From the NCBI GenBank assembly GCA_964409355.1, contig CAYPDC010000037.1:1-32063 (forward strand): DNA of 32,063 nucleotides. Reading direction: 5' to 3'. The DNA is from PCC-10605 sp964409355. Lineage in GTDB: Bacteria > Cyanobacteriota > Cyanobacteriia > Cyanobacteriales > Cyanobacteriaceae. Position 1 is the first letter of the stretch. Each line of letters opens with the position of its first letter. Made by a program: the position numbers and the translations under genes. The notes below the pieces were generated by a model. That model ran no database searches. It had not been told where the DNA came from and worked only from the letters and a program-made list of their open reading frames with translations. Below are positions 15,559-24,967 of this stretch, piece by piece.

Positions 15559-15581
15559 TAATCATAAAAAGGTTAAAAATT

Positions 15582-16589
15582 ATGTTTGATTTATTTTACC
15601 CCTTTGATTGGTTATCCACTCAAATTGTTACCAAATTATTTGGTTTACCTTTAGATTCTCATTTAGGAGGTAGTTTACATTTCTTCTTTTATGACGTGCC
15701 GAAAGTTTTAACTTTATTAGTGGTAATTAGTTTTGTTGTCGGCACTTTTCAAAGTTTTTTAGAACCAGAAAAAGTGAGGATTTATTTAGAAGGACAGCAC
15801 AAATTAAGTGGTAATATTTTAGCGGCAATGCTAGGGGCAATTACTCCTTTTTGTTCATGCTCTGCTGTGCCTTTATTTATCGGTTTTATTAAAGCTGGAA
15901 TACCTTTAGGTATCACTTTTTCTTACCTCATTTCTGCCCCTATGGTGGACGCAGTAGCGGTATTTTTATTATTAGCTTTATTTGGTTTTAAAGTTACTTT
16001 ATTTTATATCATTTTTGGGGTTACATTAGCAGTTATTGCTGGTTATATTATTGGGAACTTAAAACTAGAAAAATGGGTTGAATCTTTTATTTGGGAATTG
16101 AAAAAACAATCTACTGATAATGAGGAAATAGCAGAATTAGAAATAATAGAAGATGAAAAAATGACATGGAAAGAGAGATTTCAAATAGGTTATTTTCAAT
16201 CTAGTGAAATCCTTAAATCTGTTTGGCTTTATGTGGTAATTGGTATTGGAATTGGAGCATTAATTCACGGTTATTTACCCACCGAATTTATCACCCAATG
16301 GATAGGAGAGAACAATCCTTTTGCAGTGCCTGTGGCGGTGTTATTTGGAGTGCCTCTTTATACTAATATTGCTGGTGTTTTACCTATCGCTTCGGCATTA
16401 TTTGCGAAAGGAATGCCTATTGGTACAGTTTTATCTTTTACTATGGCAGTAACTGCTCTTTCTTTGCCACAAATGGTAATTTTACGCAAAGTTTTAAAAC
16501 CTAAATTGTTGGGAATTTTTATTGGTTTGACTACCTTTGGAATTATCTCCGTTGGTTATTTATTCAATGCAATTTTAATCTATCGATAA
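15582..16589 (+). CDS. DUF318/ArsP-family permease
   Basis: 335 residues with about eight hydrophobic segments in two halves. The first half holds GAITPFCSCSAVPLFIGF with C91 and C93, the signature of COG0701 permeases. The second repeats the pattern as FGVPLYTNIAGVLPIASALF. An acidic linker rich in Glu (~175-195) joins them. Members include ArsP, which exports trivalent organoarsenicals, and relatives linked to copper or zinc. The pairing with a CxxC thioredoxin is typical. An AAAGG ribosome site precedes the ATG. It is probably cotranscribed with the two genes upstream, though 210 bases of repeats intervene. Confidence 0.82.
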   Translation: MFDLFYPFDWLSTQIVTKLFGLPLDSHLGGSLHFFFYDVPKVLTLLVVISFVVGTFQSFLEPEKVRIYLEGQHKLSGNILAAMLGAITPFCSCSAVPLFIGFIKAGIPLGITFSYLISAPMVDAVAVFLLLALFGFKVTLFYIIFGVTLAVIAGYIIGNLKLEKWVESFIWELKKQSTDNEEIAELEIIEDEKMTWKERFQIGYFQSSEILKSVWLYVVIGIGIGALIHGYLPTEFITQWIGENNPFAVPVAVLFGVPLYTNIAGVLPIASALFAKGMPIGTVLSFTMAVTALSLPQMVILRKVLKPKLLGIFIGLTTFGIISVGYLFNAILIYR

Positions 16590-16620
16590 ATATGTCAGTA
16601 TAAGTTAAGTTATTTTGTAG

Positions 16621-16641
16621 GGGTTGAACAATGTTCAACCC
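16621..16641. repeat. Palindrome after the permease gene
   Basis: Ten-base arms GGGTTGAACA / TGTTCAACCC around one central A, preceded by TTGTAG. It is built like the palindrome at 15380 and lies 32 bases after the stop. It lacks a T run, so it is not a classic terminator. Confidence 0.7.
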
Positions 16642-16740
16642 TAATAATTCACTAAAAACTTCTAGTTTAGGAACATAAGAAAGGGAAATATCGTCAATTT
16701 CCGTATAATTCTGAAAGATAATTAATCTTAACTTCTAACC

Positions 16741-17562
16741 ATGAAACACAAGTTGACTATTATTCCAGTAGCTTTATTGAGCTTATTTTTGGCTAATCAC
16801 TTTTTCCTGCACCGAGCTACAGCAGAAACGGAAGGAAGCGCGATCGAATCTATCACTCCGGCTGTGGGTGATACCAGTCAAAATGCTTTAGACTGGAATG
16901 GAGTATATCAAGGTGTTTTACCCTGTGCTGATTGTGAAGGAATTAAAACCACCATCATTTTAAATCAAGATTTAACTTTTGTTAAACAAGTGCAGTATTT
17001 AGGGAAAGATGAGGAAGTTATTGAGAAAAAAGGCACTTTTAAATGGAATGAAACGGGTAATCGTATTACTTTAGAGGGTATTGAACAAGCACCAAATCAG
17101 TTTATTGTCGGTGAAAATATCTTAATTCAATTAGACATGAAAGGCGATCGTATCTCAGGGGAACTTGCCGATAAATATATTCTCAGTAAAACCGACACCA
17201 AAGCCATGAAAGATGATCAAATCACCGATAAACGTTGGCAATTAACGGAAATGATGGGTAAACCCGTAACCAAAAGCGAAAATCAAAGAGAAGCCATTTT
17301 TATCATGTTTAACGCCGAGGAAAATCGAGTTAATGGTTTTGCAGGATGTAATTATTTTATGGGGGGTTTTGAACTCAAAGAAGGAAATCGGATCAGTTTT
17401 AAACAAATGGCATCAACCATGATGGCTTGTGAAAACCTGGACACAGAACTCAGTTTTCTGCGTACCCTAGAAAATATTGATAACTACACTATTTCTGACG
17501 GTATTCTCAGTTTAAACAAAGCAAGAATGAGTCCTTTATTAAGGTTCAAAATTGTTGAATAG
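16741..17562 (+). CDS. Exported NlpE-like plus META-domain envelope protein
   Basis: 273 residues. A signal peptide spans about 1-28 (hydrophobic TIIPVALLSLFLA, cleavage after ATA). There is no lipobox Cys, so it is a soluble periplasmic or secreted protein and not a lipoprotein. Residues ~50-150 form an NlpE N-terminal domain with GVLPCADCEGI (C62, C65). Residues ~160-270 form a META/HslJ domain (DKRWQLTEMMGKPV, NGFAGCNYFMGGF, MMACENLDTE). NlpE senses copper and envelope stress in enterobacteria; META domains often occur in heat or oxidative stress proteins. The upstream permease and thioredoxin make a metal or redox stress role plausible. Confidence 0.82.
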   Translation: MKHKLTIIPVALLSLFLANHFFLHRATAETEGSAIESITPAVGDTSQNALDWNGVYQGVLPCADCEGIKTTIILNQDLTFVKQVQYLGKDEEVIEKKGTFKWNETGNRITLEGIEQAPNQFIVGENILIQLDMKGDRISGELADKYILSKTDTKAMKDDQITDKRWQLTEMMGKPVTKSENQREAIFIMFNAEENRVNGFAGCNYFMGGFELKEGNRISFKQMASTMMACENLDTELSFLRTLENIDNYTISDGILSLNKARMSPLLRFKIVE

Positions 17563-17833
17563 GAGTTCCCCGGAGTTCAACATAAAATCTTAAGTGATGA
17601 AAGGTGTCAGGTATCAGGGGATGCACTGAGGGTAGCCGAAGTGTGTTAGGTGTTAGGTTAAAGAATTGATAAAAAACTTATGTTTATTGATTTTATTGTT
17701 TTTCAGCACCTTGATTGATTAATCAATCTTAAAAAACCCCCCCTGAAACCTACCTAAATCAACAATTCTTATATCGAACTGAGGTAAAATCTACACTCAA
17801 AGATAAAATGCGATCGCACGGAGAAATAAAATA

Positions 17834-18409
17834 ATGACTGCTTATACTATTAACTTGGATGTAATTTCTAAAATTGATGATGAAAAATTTTATCAACTTT
17901 GTCGCCATAATCCAGAACTAAAATTGGAACAGAATCAAAAAGGAGAATTGATTATTATGCCGCCAACTGGAGGAGAAACTGGGAAAAAAAATGCGGACTT
18001 AATTATTGATTTTGGAATTTGGAATCGTCAAAAAAAACTAGGATATATTTTTGATTCTTCTACCTGTTTTAAGCTACCAAAAGGTAGTAATAGATCGCCT
18101 GATGTAGCGTATATTAAAAAAGAAAGATGGGATAATTTAACATTAGAAGAAAAGATAAAATTTCCTCCCATCGCACCTGATTTTGTCTTAGAGTTAATCT
18201 CACCAAGTGACTCTTTAAAAGATACTCAGGAGAAAATGGTAGAATATATGGATAATGGCGTAAAATTAGGGTGGTTAATTAATCCCGAAAAAAAAGAAGT
18301 AGAAATATATCGTCAAGGGCAGGAAAAAGAAGTTTTAAATGACCTGAAAAATTTATCAGAAGAAGATATTTTGCCTGATTTTATTTTAGATTTAACTGAG
18401 ATTTTTTAG
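17834..18409 (+). CDS. Uma2-family (DUF820) putative endonuclease
   Basis: 191 residues, the usual size. A PD-(D/E)xK-like core is visible: MPPTGGETGKKNADLI (~49-64), SPDVAYIKKERW (~93-104), and FVLELISPSD followed by the KMVEYMDNGVKLGWLINP region. These proteins are present in many copies in cyanobacteria and their role is unknown. A GGAG ribosome site and a HIP1 site lie directly upstream. No toxin or antitoxin partner is seen. Confidence 0.88.
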   Translation: MTAYTINLDVISKIDDEKFYQLCRHNPELKLEQNQKGELIIMPPTGGETGKKNADLIIDFGIWNRQKKLGYIFDSSTCFKLPKGSNRSPDVAYIKKERWDNLTLEEKIKFPPIAPDFVLELISPSDSLKDTQEKMVEYMDNGVKLGWLINPEKKEVEIYRQGQEKEVLNDLKNLSEEDILPDFILDLTEIF

Positions 18410-18671
18410 TTTTTATCACTTGAGATCACTACAGGCTAGATGTAGTATTCCAGTGTTTGCATCTTTGTTTGTAAAGATTTATAACTCTTTGCGTAACGTC
18501 AGTTATTTTGACAAGCCTATAGACTTTTTTCTATTCTTTATGCTATAGTGATTGATAATTTGCTATCAAACTTAGTTCAATATTGGTGAGAGTTCTGTAA
18601 CATATAACTATAAATTGTTAATTTACACTAATTAATTAGTTTTTTTTGTATTATTATTTTAATAATAAAAT

Positions 18672-18956
18672 ATGGATATTATTATTTATTCTTGTTTAAC
18701 TATAGGCTTAATTTTTTGGTTATGGGGAACTATTCTGATCTTAGAAAAAAGATCAGTTTTGTATAAGTTACACAGTCTTTCTGTGGCGGACACTTTGGGT
18801 TCAATTTTAATTGTTTTTGCTTTAGCTTTAAAAATTCCTAGTGAGTTACCTCTATTAATTTTGGCAATAATTTCTCTCGCTTTATGGAATACAATGTTAG
18901 GTTACGTTTTGGCTTATTGCAGTAAAAATCAGGAGGGGAAAAAATTAAATGGATAA
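18672..18956 (+). CDS. Mrp-type Na+/H+ antiporter subunit G (MnhG/PhaG-like)
   Basis: 94 residues and about three membrane segments. RSVLYKLHSLSVADTLGSIL is the conserved central stretch of MnhG/PhaG subunits. The gene overlaps the next one by eight bases. An extended -10 sequence TGCTATAGT lies about 125 bases upstream; no clear -35 is present. It would be a small accessory subunit of a multi-protein Na+/H+ antiporter in the plasma membrane. Confidence 0.78.
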   Translation: MDIIIYSCLTIGLIFWLWGTILILEKRSVLYKLHSLSVADTLGSILIVFALALKIPSELPLLILAIISLALWNTMLGYVLAYCSKNQEGKKLNG

Positions 18957-19521
18957 TTTGTATATTTATTTTATTGTGGCTTTACTGCCTATTTCTGCTT
19001 TGATGTTAATGATTCAAGTTAACCCTTATCAAGCCTTAGTTATTCGAGGCATTTTAGGGGCGATCGCAGTTTTGAGTTATATTATTTTAGGGGCGGCGGA
19101 TGTGGCTTTGACAGAGGCTTTAATGGGTACTTTATTAGGCGTTGCTTTATATATTATAGCGGTGCGATCGAGTTTTGTTATGCGTTTAGGCATACTAGAA
19201 AATGAAGATAAAACTGGAGATAATTCTGATTTTCAAACCATAGTTAAGCAGTTGAAAGAGGCAATTAATCAAGTTAATTTAAGACTAGAATTAGTACCTC
19301 ATGCTCATCAAGAATCATTAGAATATGCCTTAAATAATAAAGAAATTCACGGTTATCTATTAACCAATAATATAGGCGATACTTATTTACTCAATATCCG
19401 AATTAAGCGATTATTTAATATTATTAAAGATGAGACATTAAATAATAGTTTAGTCATCAATTATCAACCGTTGAATAACTCTCTTAATGATGCCAAAGCC
19501 ATAGAAATAATTAATAAGTAA
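18949..19521 (+). CDS. DUF4040 / MbhD-like Mrp subunit with soluble tail
   Basis: 190 residues. The first ~80 are hydrophobic and carry LGAADVALTEALMGTLLGVALYI, the pattern of DUF4040/MbhD, equivalent to the C-terminal part of MrpA. The last ~105 residues are soluble, with no membrane segment, and end in polar repeats rich in Asn. The tail is not recognised and may be lineage specific. It starts within the end of the subunit G gene, so translation is coupled. Confidence 0.75.
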   Translation: MDNLYIYFIVALLPISALMLMIQVNPYQALVIRGILGAIAVLSYIILGAADVALTEALMGTLLGVALYIIAVRSSFVMRLGILENEDKTGDNSDFQTIVKQLKEAINQVNLRLELVPHAHQESLEYALNNKEIHGYLLTNNIGDTYLLNIRIKRLFNIIKDETLNNSLVINYQPLNNSLNDAKAIEIINK

Positions 19522-19592
19522 AAACTGCTCACTATTGAAAATTTTATTCACTGATAAAACTATCAAAAACTTGGAGAAACCAAACTAAATAT

Positions 19593-20255
19593 ATGAATAT
19601 ATTATATATAATTGCCAGTATTGCCATGTTGATTAAAATTCTCGTTATGCCCAATAGTATGGCAGAATTATCGGAAATGTCTATTGTGGAAATAGTAGTT
19701 GAGGACACAGGAGTACCTAATGCTGTTTCGGGGATTATTTTCCGAAATCGTCTCTATGACACCATTTTTGAGGTGGTGGTTTTCACCATTGCTATTTTAG
19801 GGGTTGGTTTTTTGCTCTCTAATGAACAACCTACAACAGTAGTTTATCAATTTACGGATCAACCCTCCGTAGTTTTAGCACGATTAGGGGCAACGATCAC
19901 CGCCATTATAACCATAGAATTATCCATCCGAGGGCATTTAAGTCCGGGGGGAGGATTTGCCGCAGGGGTAGCAGGAGGCACTGCTATTGGCTTGATTGCT
20001 ATTACTTCCTCTTCTGAATTGATGGAAAAAATTTATAAGCGCTTTTCGGCGGCAATTTTGGAAAAACTCTCTGTGATTTTGTTTATTTTAGTTGCGATCG
20101 CCTCTTTGAGTGGTTTAGAATTACCTTATGGTAACTTCGGCTATTTAATCAGTGGCGGAATGATTCCCCTTTTAAATATAATAGTAGCCCTAAAAGTTGC
20201 TCTCGGTTCTTGGGCGGTGATGCTTTTATTCATCCGTTATCGAGGACTTTTTTAA
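19593..20255 (+). CDS. MnhB-domain Mrp subunit (MbhE/MnhB fusion-like)
   Basis: 220 residues. The N-terminal ~80 carry a membrane anchor and a loop VSGIIFRNRLYDTIFEVVVF, typical of MbhE-like segments. The C-terminal ~130 is an MnhB domain with ELSIRGHLSPGGGFAAGVAGG and late hydrophobic segments. The ribosome site GGAG precedes the ATG. It is the third gene of a short cluster; the large proton-translocating subunits (MrpA core, MrpD) and subunits C, E and F are not in the window. Confidence 0.8.
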   Translation: MNILYIIASIAMLIKILVMPNSMAELSEMSIVEIVVEDTGVPNAVSGIIFRNRLYDTIFEVVVFTIAILGVGFLLSNEQPTTVVYQFTDQPSVVLARLGATITAIITIELSIRGHLSPGGGFAAGVAGGTAIGLIAITSSSELMEKIYKRFSAAILEKLSVILFILVAIASLSGLELPYGNFGYLISGGMIPLLNIIVALKVALGSWAVMLLFIRYRGLF

Positions 20256-20257
20256 TC

Positions 20258-20291
20258 AATTAACAATTAATAATTAACAATTAACAATGGC
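20258..20291 (+). repeat. AT-rich tandem ATTAACA-type repeat
   Basis: The unit AATTAACAATTAA is repeated imperfectly and ends ACAATGG. This is a common low-complexity filler in cyanobacterial intergenic DNA. Confidence 0.5.
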
Positions 20292-20347
20292 TCTTTTACC
20301 AATATCCTAACCAACAATTTACATACTGAAAGTAAGAGAGCCAAAAA

Positions 20348-20989
20348 ATGCTTGATTTAGAAGTAGAAGACTTGGGCTTATTACCCTATAAAATGGCATG
20401 GGAATATCAACAAAAAATTGTCCAAAAAAAATTACATAATCCCTCTTTTCCCGATAAATTAATCTTAGTTCAACATCCTCCTGTTTATACGCTAGGTACA
20501 AGTTCAACTACTGACAACCTCAAATTTGACCTAAATTCCTTTTCAGGTGAACTATATCGCATTGAAAGGGGGGGAGAGGTAACATATCACTACCCTGGCC
20601 AGTTAGTTGTTTATCCCATTCTTGATTTACGTCACTATCAGCAAGATTTACATTGGTATCTGAGGCAATTAGAGGAGGTAGTTATTCGACTGTTAGCAAA
20701 GTATGGTATAAATGCAGAAAGAATTAACGGTTTAACAGGAGTATGGGTTAATAGTACAAAAATAGCTGCGATCGGCATTAAGGTAAAACGTTGGATTACC
20801 ATGCACGGATTAGCTTTAAATGTGAATGGTGATTTGTCAGGATTTGATGATATTATTCCCTGTGGAATCAAAGATAAGGGAGTCAGTCAACTTAGTGATT
20901 TTTTACCTCATATTCTCTTAGAAGATGTGAAAAAAGATTTAGTTGATATTTTTATTAGACTTCTGGTAGAAGTTAGCCAACAGGAATGA
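20348..20989 (+). CDS. lipB: Octanoyltransferase (lipoate biosynthesis)
   Basis: 213 residues. It moves octanoyl from acyl carrier protein to lipoyl domains in the cytosol. Key regions: QHPPVYTLGTSS (~49-60), the signature RGGEVTYHYPGQLV (R74 to V87), AAIGIKVKRW with catalytic K145, and IIPCGI with the thioester cysteine C172. All are intact and the length is normal. A GAGAG ribosome site precedes the ATG. It stands alone; lipA is not nearby. Confidence 0.95.
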   Translation: MLDLEVEDLGLLPYKMAWEYQQKIVQKKLHNPSFPDKLILVQHPPVYTLGTSSTTDNLKFDLNSFSGELYRIERGGEVTYHYPGQLVVYPILDLRHYQQDLHWYLRQLEEVVIRLLAKYGINAERINGLTGVWVNSTKIAAIGIKVKRWITMHGLALNVNGDLSGFDDIIPCGIKDKGVSQLSDFLPHILLEDVKKDLVDIFIRLLVEVSQQE

Positions 20990-21102
20990 ATTTAGAATGC
21001 AATACAATGTAGAACATAAACTCCGAACTCAAACTCAGGTAAACTTAGATAGATGATTGTTAATTTTTCATTCTTAATTCTTAATACTTATCATACTTAG
21101 TC

Positions 21103-23238
21103 GTGCAAATTCCTTTAGATTACTACCGTATTCTCGGCGTTCCCTTACAGGCAGACTCAGATTTGACTGCCCAAGCGTATCAAGATCGTCTGCTTCAGTT
21201 ACCCCATGAGGGTTATAGTCAATATGCCATCACTTCTCGTCAAAATTTATTAAAAGTAGCTTACGATGTGTTAAAGGATGAGAAGTCTCGTTTAGAGTAT
21301 GATGCCTTTTTATTTACTCACGACAATCAAGATGAATTTTCCCTAGAAACAACTCCTGACGAAGTAACCGTGGAAATAAACGATAATTTGTTAGTTGGGG
21401 TGTTAATTACTTTATTTGATTTAGGAGATTTTGAGTTAGTTTTAAGATTAGCAAAACCATATATTGAAGACAATACTACCTTAGAGAATTTGACGGATAA
21501 CCAAGAAGAAATTAGTCTTATTAGACAAGATTTAATTTTAACGGTAATTTTAGCTTATTTGGAGTTAGCCCGGGAGAGATGGCAAGTAAAGGAATATGAA
21601 TTAGCAACAAATTATTTAGATAAATCATTTAGTTTGCTGAAAGAGGAAGATTTATTTCCTAGTCTCAAGAAAGAAATTAAACAGGATTTAGGTAAGTTAA
21701 AACCATACCAAATTTTGGAGTTATTAACTAAGGAAAATAGTCAAGAAGAAGATAGTAAAAAAGCCTTATCCTTGTTAAAGGAAATGCTTAATAAAAGAGG
21801 GGGTTTAGAAAGTCAAAGGGTTGATGAATATGGGTTGAATGTTGATAGTTTTTTAAGATTCATTCAACAAATTCGGGTTTATTTAACTCCTGAAGATCAA
21901 CAAATACTATTTGAAAGTGAAGCAAAACGTCCTTCTCCGGCGGCAGCTTATTTAACAGCTTATGCTTGTTTAGCAAGAGGATTTACGGAAAGAAAACCTG
22001 ATTTAATTATCAAGGCTAAAAATAGTTTAATTTCCCTGACAATTCATCAAGATGTTTATTTAGAACAGTCCATTTGTGCTTTATTATTAGGACAGACAGC
22101 AGAAGCAGAATTTTCTCTGAGTCAAAGTAAGGAAGAAGATGCGATCGCACGTATTCGAGAAATATCAGCAAATTCTCCTGATTTATTGCCGGGGTTGTGT
22201 GCTTATACGGAAAAATGGCTACAGACAGAGGTTTTTCCTCAATTTAGGGGCTTAAAAGACGCAGATACCTCTTTACAGGCTTATTTTGAGGATGACAGAG
22301 TACAAAATTACCTAGAAACTTTATCGCCTCCTTTGTTATCTACGGAAAAGGAGAATAACTTAACCTCATTTTCTCCTAAATTAGAGAAAAATAATTTAGA
22401 AATCGATTTTACTTCGACACAAACCCCACTAAAAACAGAAACAACGACGGTAAATGGGGAAACCATCACACAGGAAACTTCGGTGTCTAATTCGGCAACT
22501 CAAGTAATGGAGGATAGTCGAGAAAGTGAGAGTATTTCTTTGTTAGTGGATGATGGAGATAATGATAAACAAGATTTAATCGGTTTTGGTGATTTTTTAG
22601 ATGCGGAAATGGAAACCGACTCGGAGGAGGAGGGGAAAAAGACTTCTGTTAAACATCCTCCCCACAATTTATCTACTTGGTACAAAAGTCCAGTATTTGT
22701 GCCTTTAATTGCTTTAATTGTCTCAACTGCCATTGCATTTATTGGCGTAAGGGTATTATTCAAACCAAAAGAATTGTTAGAAATACCGATTTCAGAGCCT
22801 TTAATCACATTTCCTTCAAGGGAAGAAGAAACCATAAAAGAGAATTTACAGAATCAACTCACTCCAGAAAAAGCCACAGAGATAATTACAGGTTGGCTAG
22901 AAGCGAAAAAAGAAGCCACAGGGCCACAATATGATTTTACCAGATTAAACCAAGTATTGACTCAACCTTTAGCCTCTATCTGGATAGTCAATGGTAATAG
23001 TTTAAGAAAAATTAACGCCTATCGCCGTTATGAACATCAAGTTAAGGTAGAATCAGCAGAGGTGAATCCCCAAAATACCACTGAAGTCATTGTCAAAGCC
23101 GAGGTAATGGAAAAATCGCAATATTATCAAAACGGGCGGTTAATTCCTCGATTATCTTATGAAGAAAAGCTCTTAGTACAGTATGATCTAATTAAACAGG
23201 GCGATGGATGGTTAATTAAAGAGATTAAAGTGTTATAG
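21103..23238 (+). CDS. ftn2: Ftn2/ZipN cell division protein (ARC6-like)
   Basis: 711 residues from a GTG start that begins QIPLDYYRILGV, as in relatives. The N-terminal J-like domain (1-70) has no HPD. The middle is a long helical region. A single membrane segment lies at about 530-550 (VPLIALIVSTAIAFIGVRVL), and a C-terminal DUF4101 domain at about 580-711 (ITGWLEAKKEATGPQYDF onward). In cyanobacteria this protein anchors and organises the FtsZ ring at the plasma membrane and is essential; the plant homologue is ARC6. The region ~400-520 is rich in Thr, Glu and Ser and probably disordered. Confidence 0.9.
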   Translation: MQIPLDYYRILGVPLQADSDLTAQAYQDRLLQLPHEGYSQYAITSRQNLLKVAYDVLKDEKSRLEYDAFLFTHDNQDEFSLETTPDEVTVEINDNLLVGVLITLFDLGDFELVLRLAKPYIEDNTTLENLTDNQEEISLIRQDLILTVILAYLELARERWQVKEYELATNYLDKSFSLLKEEDLFPSLKKEIKQDLGKLKPYQILELLTKENSQEEDSKKALSLLKEMLNKRGGLESQRVDEYGLNVDSFLRFIQQIRVYLTPEDQQILFESEAKRPSPAAAYLTAYACLARGFTERKPDLIIKAKNSLISLTIHQDVYLEQSICALLLGQTAEAEFSLSQSKEEDAIARIREISANSPDLLPGLCAYTEKWLQTEVFPQFRGLKDADTSLQAYFEDDRVQNYLETLSPPLLSTEKENNLTSFSPKLEKNNLEIDFTSTQTPLKTETTTVNGETITQETSVSNSATQVMEDSRESESISLLVDDGDNDKQDLIGFGDFLDAEMETDSEEEGKKTSVKHPPHNLSTWYKSPVFVPLIALIVSTAIAFIGVRVLFKPKELLEIPISEPLITFPSREEETIKENLQNQLTPEKATEIITGWLEAKKEATGPQYDFTRLNQVLTQPLASIWIVNGNSLRKINAYRRYEHQVKVESAEVNPQNTTEVIVKAEVMEKSQYYQNGRLIPRLSYEEKLLVQYDLIKQGDGWLIKEIKVL

Positions 23239-23329
23239 AAATTTAAGGTATTTCAAAAAAATATACCTAGCATCTAACACCTAACACCTTATAGAATTAA
23301 GAAAGATAGTAGCGAAGGAAGGAAGAATC

Positions 23330-24967
23330 ATGACTCAATCAAATTCTCGCAAGGGTGGCTGTGGATGTCTAAGTTTGCTAGTCTTAGGAATTGTCGGCAT
23401 TGGGGCAGGTTATTACTACGGGCGTAATTTTATAGGGCAAGAATTAACTCCGAGTCGTAGTGCTATGATAACTCCTCCTTCGGCTTATGCCACCAGTTTT
23501 ATTTCTACGAATCCTAATGAGTGGAGAAAAATAGAAAATTTTGGCACAAATTCTGCCCAAGAAATTATTTCTCAAAACCTCCAAGAATTTGTTGATGAAA
23601 GTTTAACAAAAGAGACACAAAATATTGATTTAGAGAAAGATATTTTGCCGTGGTTAGGAGGAATGAGTGTTGTTATTTTGCCCTCTTCTTCCGCAGGAAT
23701 TGACTCTGATATTGCTTTAATTATGGGCGTGAAAAATAAGTTTAAGGCTAATAGTTTTTTTGACAAATATAAAAATAATTTGCAAGAAAAACCTGTTGAG
23801 AAAAAATATAATGGCATTACTGTTTATCAAGTTAATTTAGATAATAATGAACAAATTTGGACTACTTTTTTTAGTAACTATTTAGTAGTAAGTGAGCAAG
23901 AAGAAGTCATTAATAAAATTATCGACACCTATAAAGAAAAAACATCCCTAGCCACTAATTATCCTCAGAGTTTAGTTAATAATAATGCCTTAGTTTCTAT
24001 TTATTTCCCAGAGTACGATCGCATCTTACTAAAAGCATTAAGAGATAGTTTACCAGAAGGAGAGTTAGATGAGCAAGTAGAGAAACAACTGAATAAAATT
24101 AACAATCTATTTATGAATATGAGTATCGAAGATCATGGTTTAAAGTTTACCACATTAGTGCAATTATCTGAACCTTTAGCCAATGAAATTAACCTCAAAC
24201 CTGTCTCGCAAAATTTGTTAAGCAAAATTCCTCAAAATACTGTATTTATGATGAGTGGAAATGGCATTAATCAACTATGGCAACAAGTAGAAACAGAGAG
24301 GAAAAACATCCCCGAATTAGATGAGGTAATTAGTGAAACAGAAGGGATGGTAAATCAATGGCTTAATTTAGATTTAGGTAATGATGTTTTTGGTTGGTTA
24401 GATGGAGAATTTGCAGTTGCGATCGCAGGAAATCCAGATCAGCCCTTATTGGATAATAACGTACATGGTTTATTATTATTAGAAAGTAGTAATAAAACTC
24501 AAGGAGAAAAGACTCTTGGGAAATTAGAAAAGATGGCTCAATTTTTGCCCTTTGCTTCCATTAATCGCACCGAAAAAGAAGGAATAAATATCACAGAATG
24601 GAGTAATTATCAAACTACTGTTGCTTCCTATGGTTGGTTAGATAAAAATAATTTATTCTTTACTTTTGGAAAGACTTTTAACCCTAGGGAAAATTCAGAT
24701 AAAAATAACTCAATCCTCAATAGTGATAACTTTAAAATAACTACAGAATCATTGGCTAAAAACAATTATGGTTATCTATATTTTGACTATCAGAAAAGCC
24801 TTAATTTTGCTTTAAATATTGATCCTAATTTTTATGATGAATTTACCCCAGAAATGAGGGCATTATCTGATTCTATTAAAGCATTTGCTGTTACCAGTTC
24901 CAGTATTGATGATACCACCACTCAGGTAGAATTAAATATTTCTTTAGTGAGAAGTAGGGAGAAATAA
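23330..24967 (+). CDS. DUF3352 domain-containing membrane-anchored protein
   Basis: 545 residues. A short Gly/Cys-rich N-terminus (KGGCGC) precedes a membrane segment (LSLLVLGIVGIGAGYYYG, ~14-31); the rest is probably outside the cytoplasm. The DUF3352 pattern is visible in DILPWLGGMSVVILPSS, NPNEWRKIENFG, FGWLDGEFAVAIAG and YGYLYFDYQKSL. Two homologous halves seem likely, each with a GWLD/WLGG core. The function is unknown. A strong GGAAGGAAG ribosome site is present. It follows ftn2 by 91 bases and may share its transcript. Confidence 0.8.
   Translation: MTQSNSRKGGCGCLSLLVLGIVGIGAGYYYGRNFIGQELTPSRSAMITPPSAYATSFISTNPNEWRKIENFGTNSAQEIISQNLQEFVDESLTKETQNIDLEKDILPWLGGMSVVILPSSSAGIDSDIALIMGVKNKFKANSFFDKYKNNLQEKPVEKKYNGITVYQVNLDNNEQIWTTFFSNYLVVSEQEEVINKIIDTYKEKTSLATNYPQSLVNNNALVSIYFPEYDRILLKALRDSLPEGELDEQVEKQLNKINNLFMNMSIEDHGLKFTTLVQLSEPLANEINLKPVSQNLLSKIPQNTVFMMSGNGINQLWQQVETERKNIPELDEVISETEGMVNQWLNLDLGNDVFGWLDGEFAVAIAGNPDQPLLDNNVHGLLLLESSNKTQGEKTLGKLEKMAQFLPFASINRTEKEGINITEWSNYQTTVASYGWLDKNNLFFTFGKTFNPRENSDKNNSILNSDNFKITTESLAKNNYGYLYFDYQKSLNFALNIDPNFYDEFTPEMRALSDSIKAFAVTSSSIDDTTTQVELNISLVRSREK

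Noticed and set aside
17600..17660. TGTTAGGTGTTAGG words here and, reversed, near 23275
   Set aside because: Only a short shared word of a kind common in cyanobacterial spacer DNA; no boundaries or structure could be defined.
18508..18549. TTGACA and TATAGT as a promoter for the Mrp-type genes
   Set aside because: The boxes are 30 bases apart, too far for a normal promoter; only the extended -10 is plausible.
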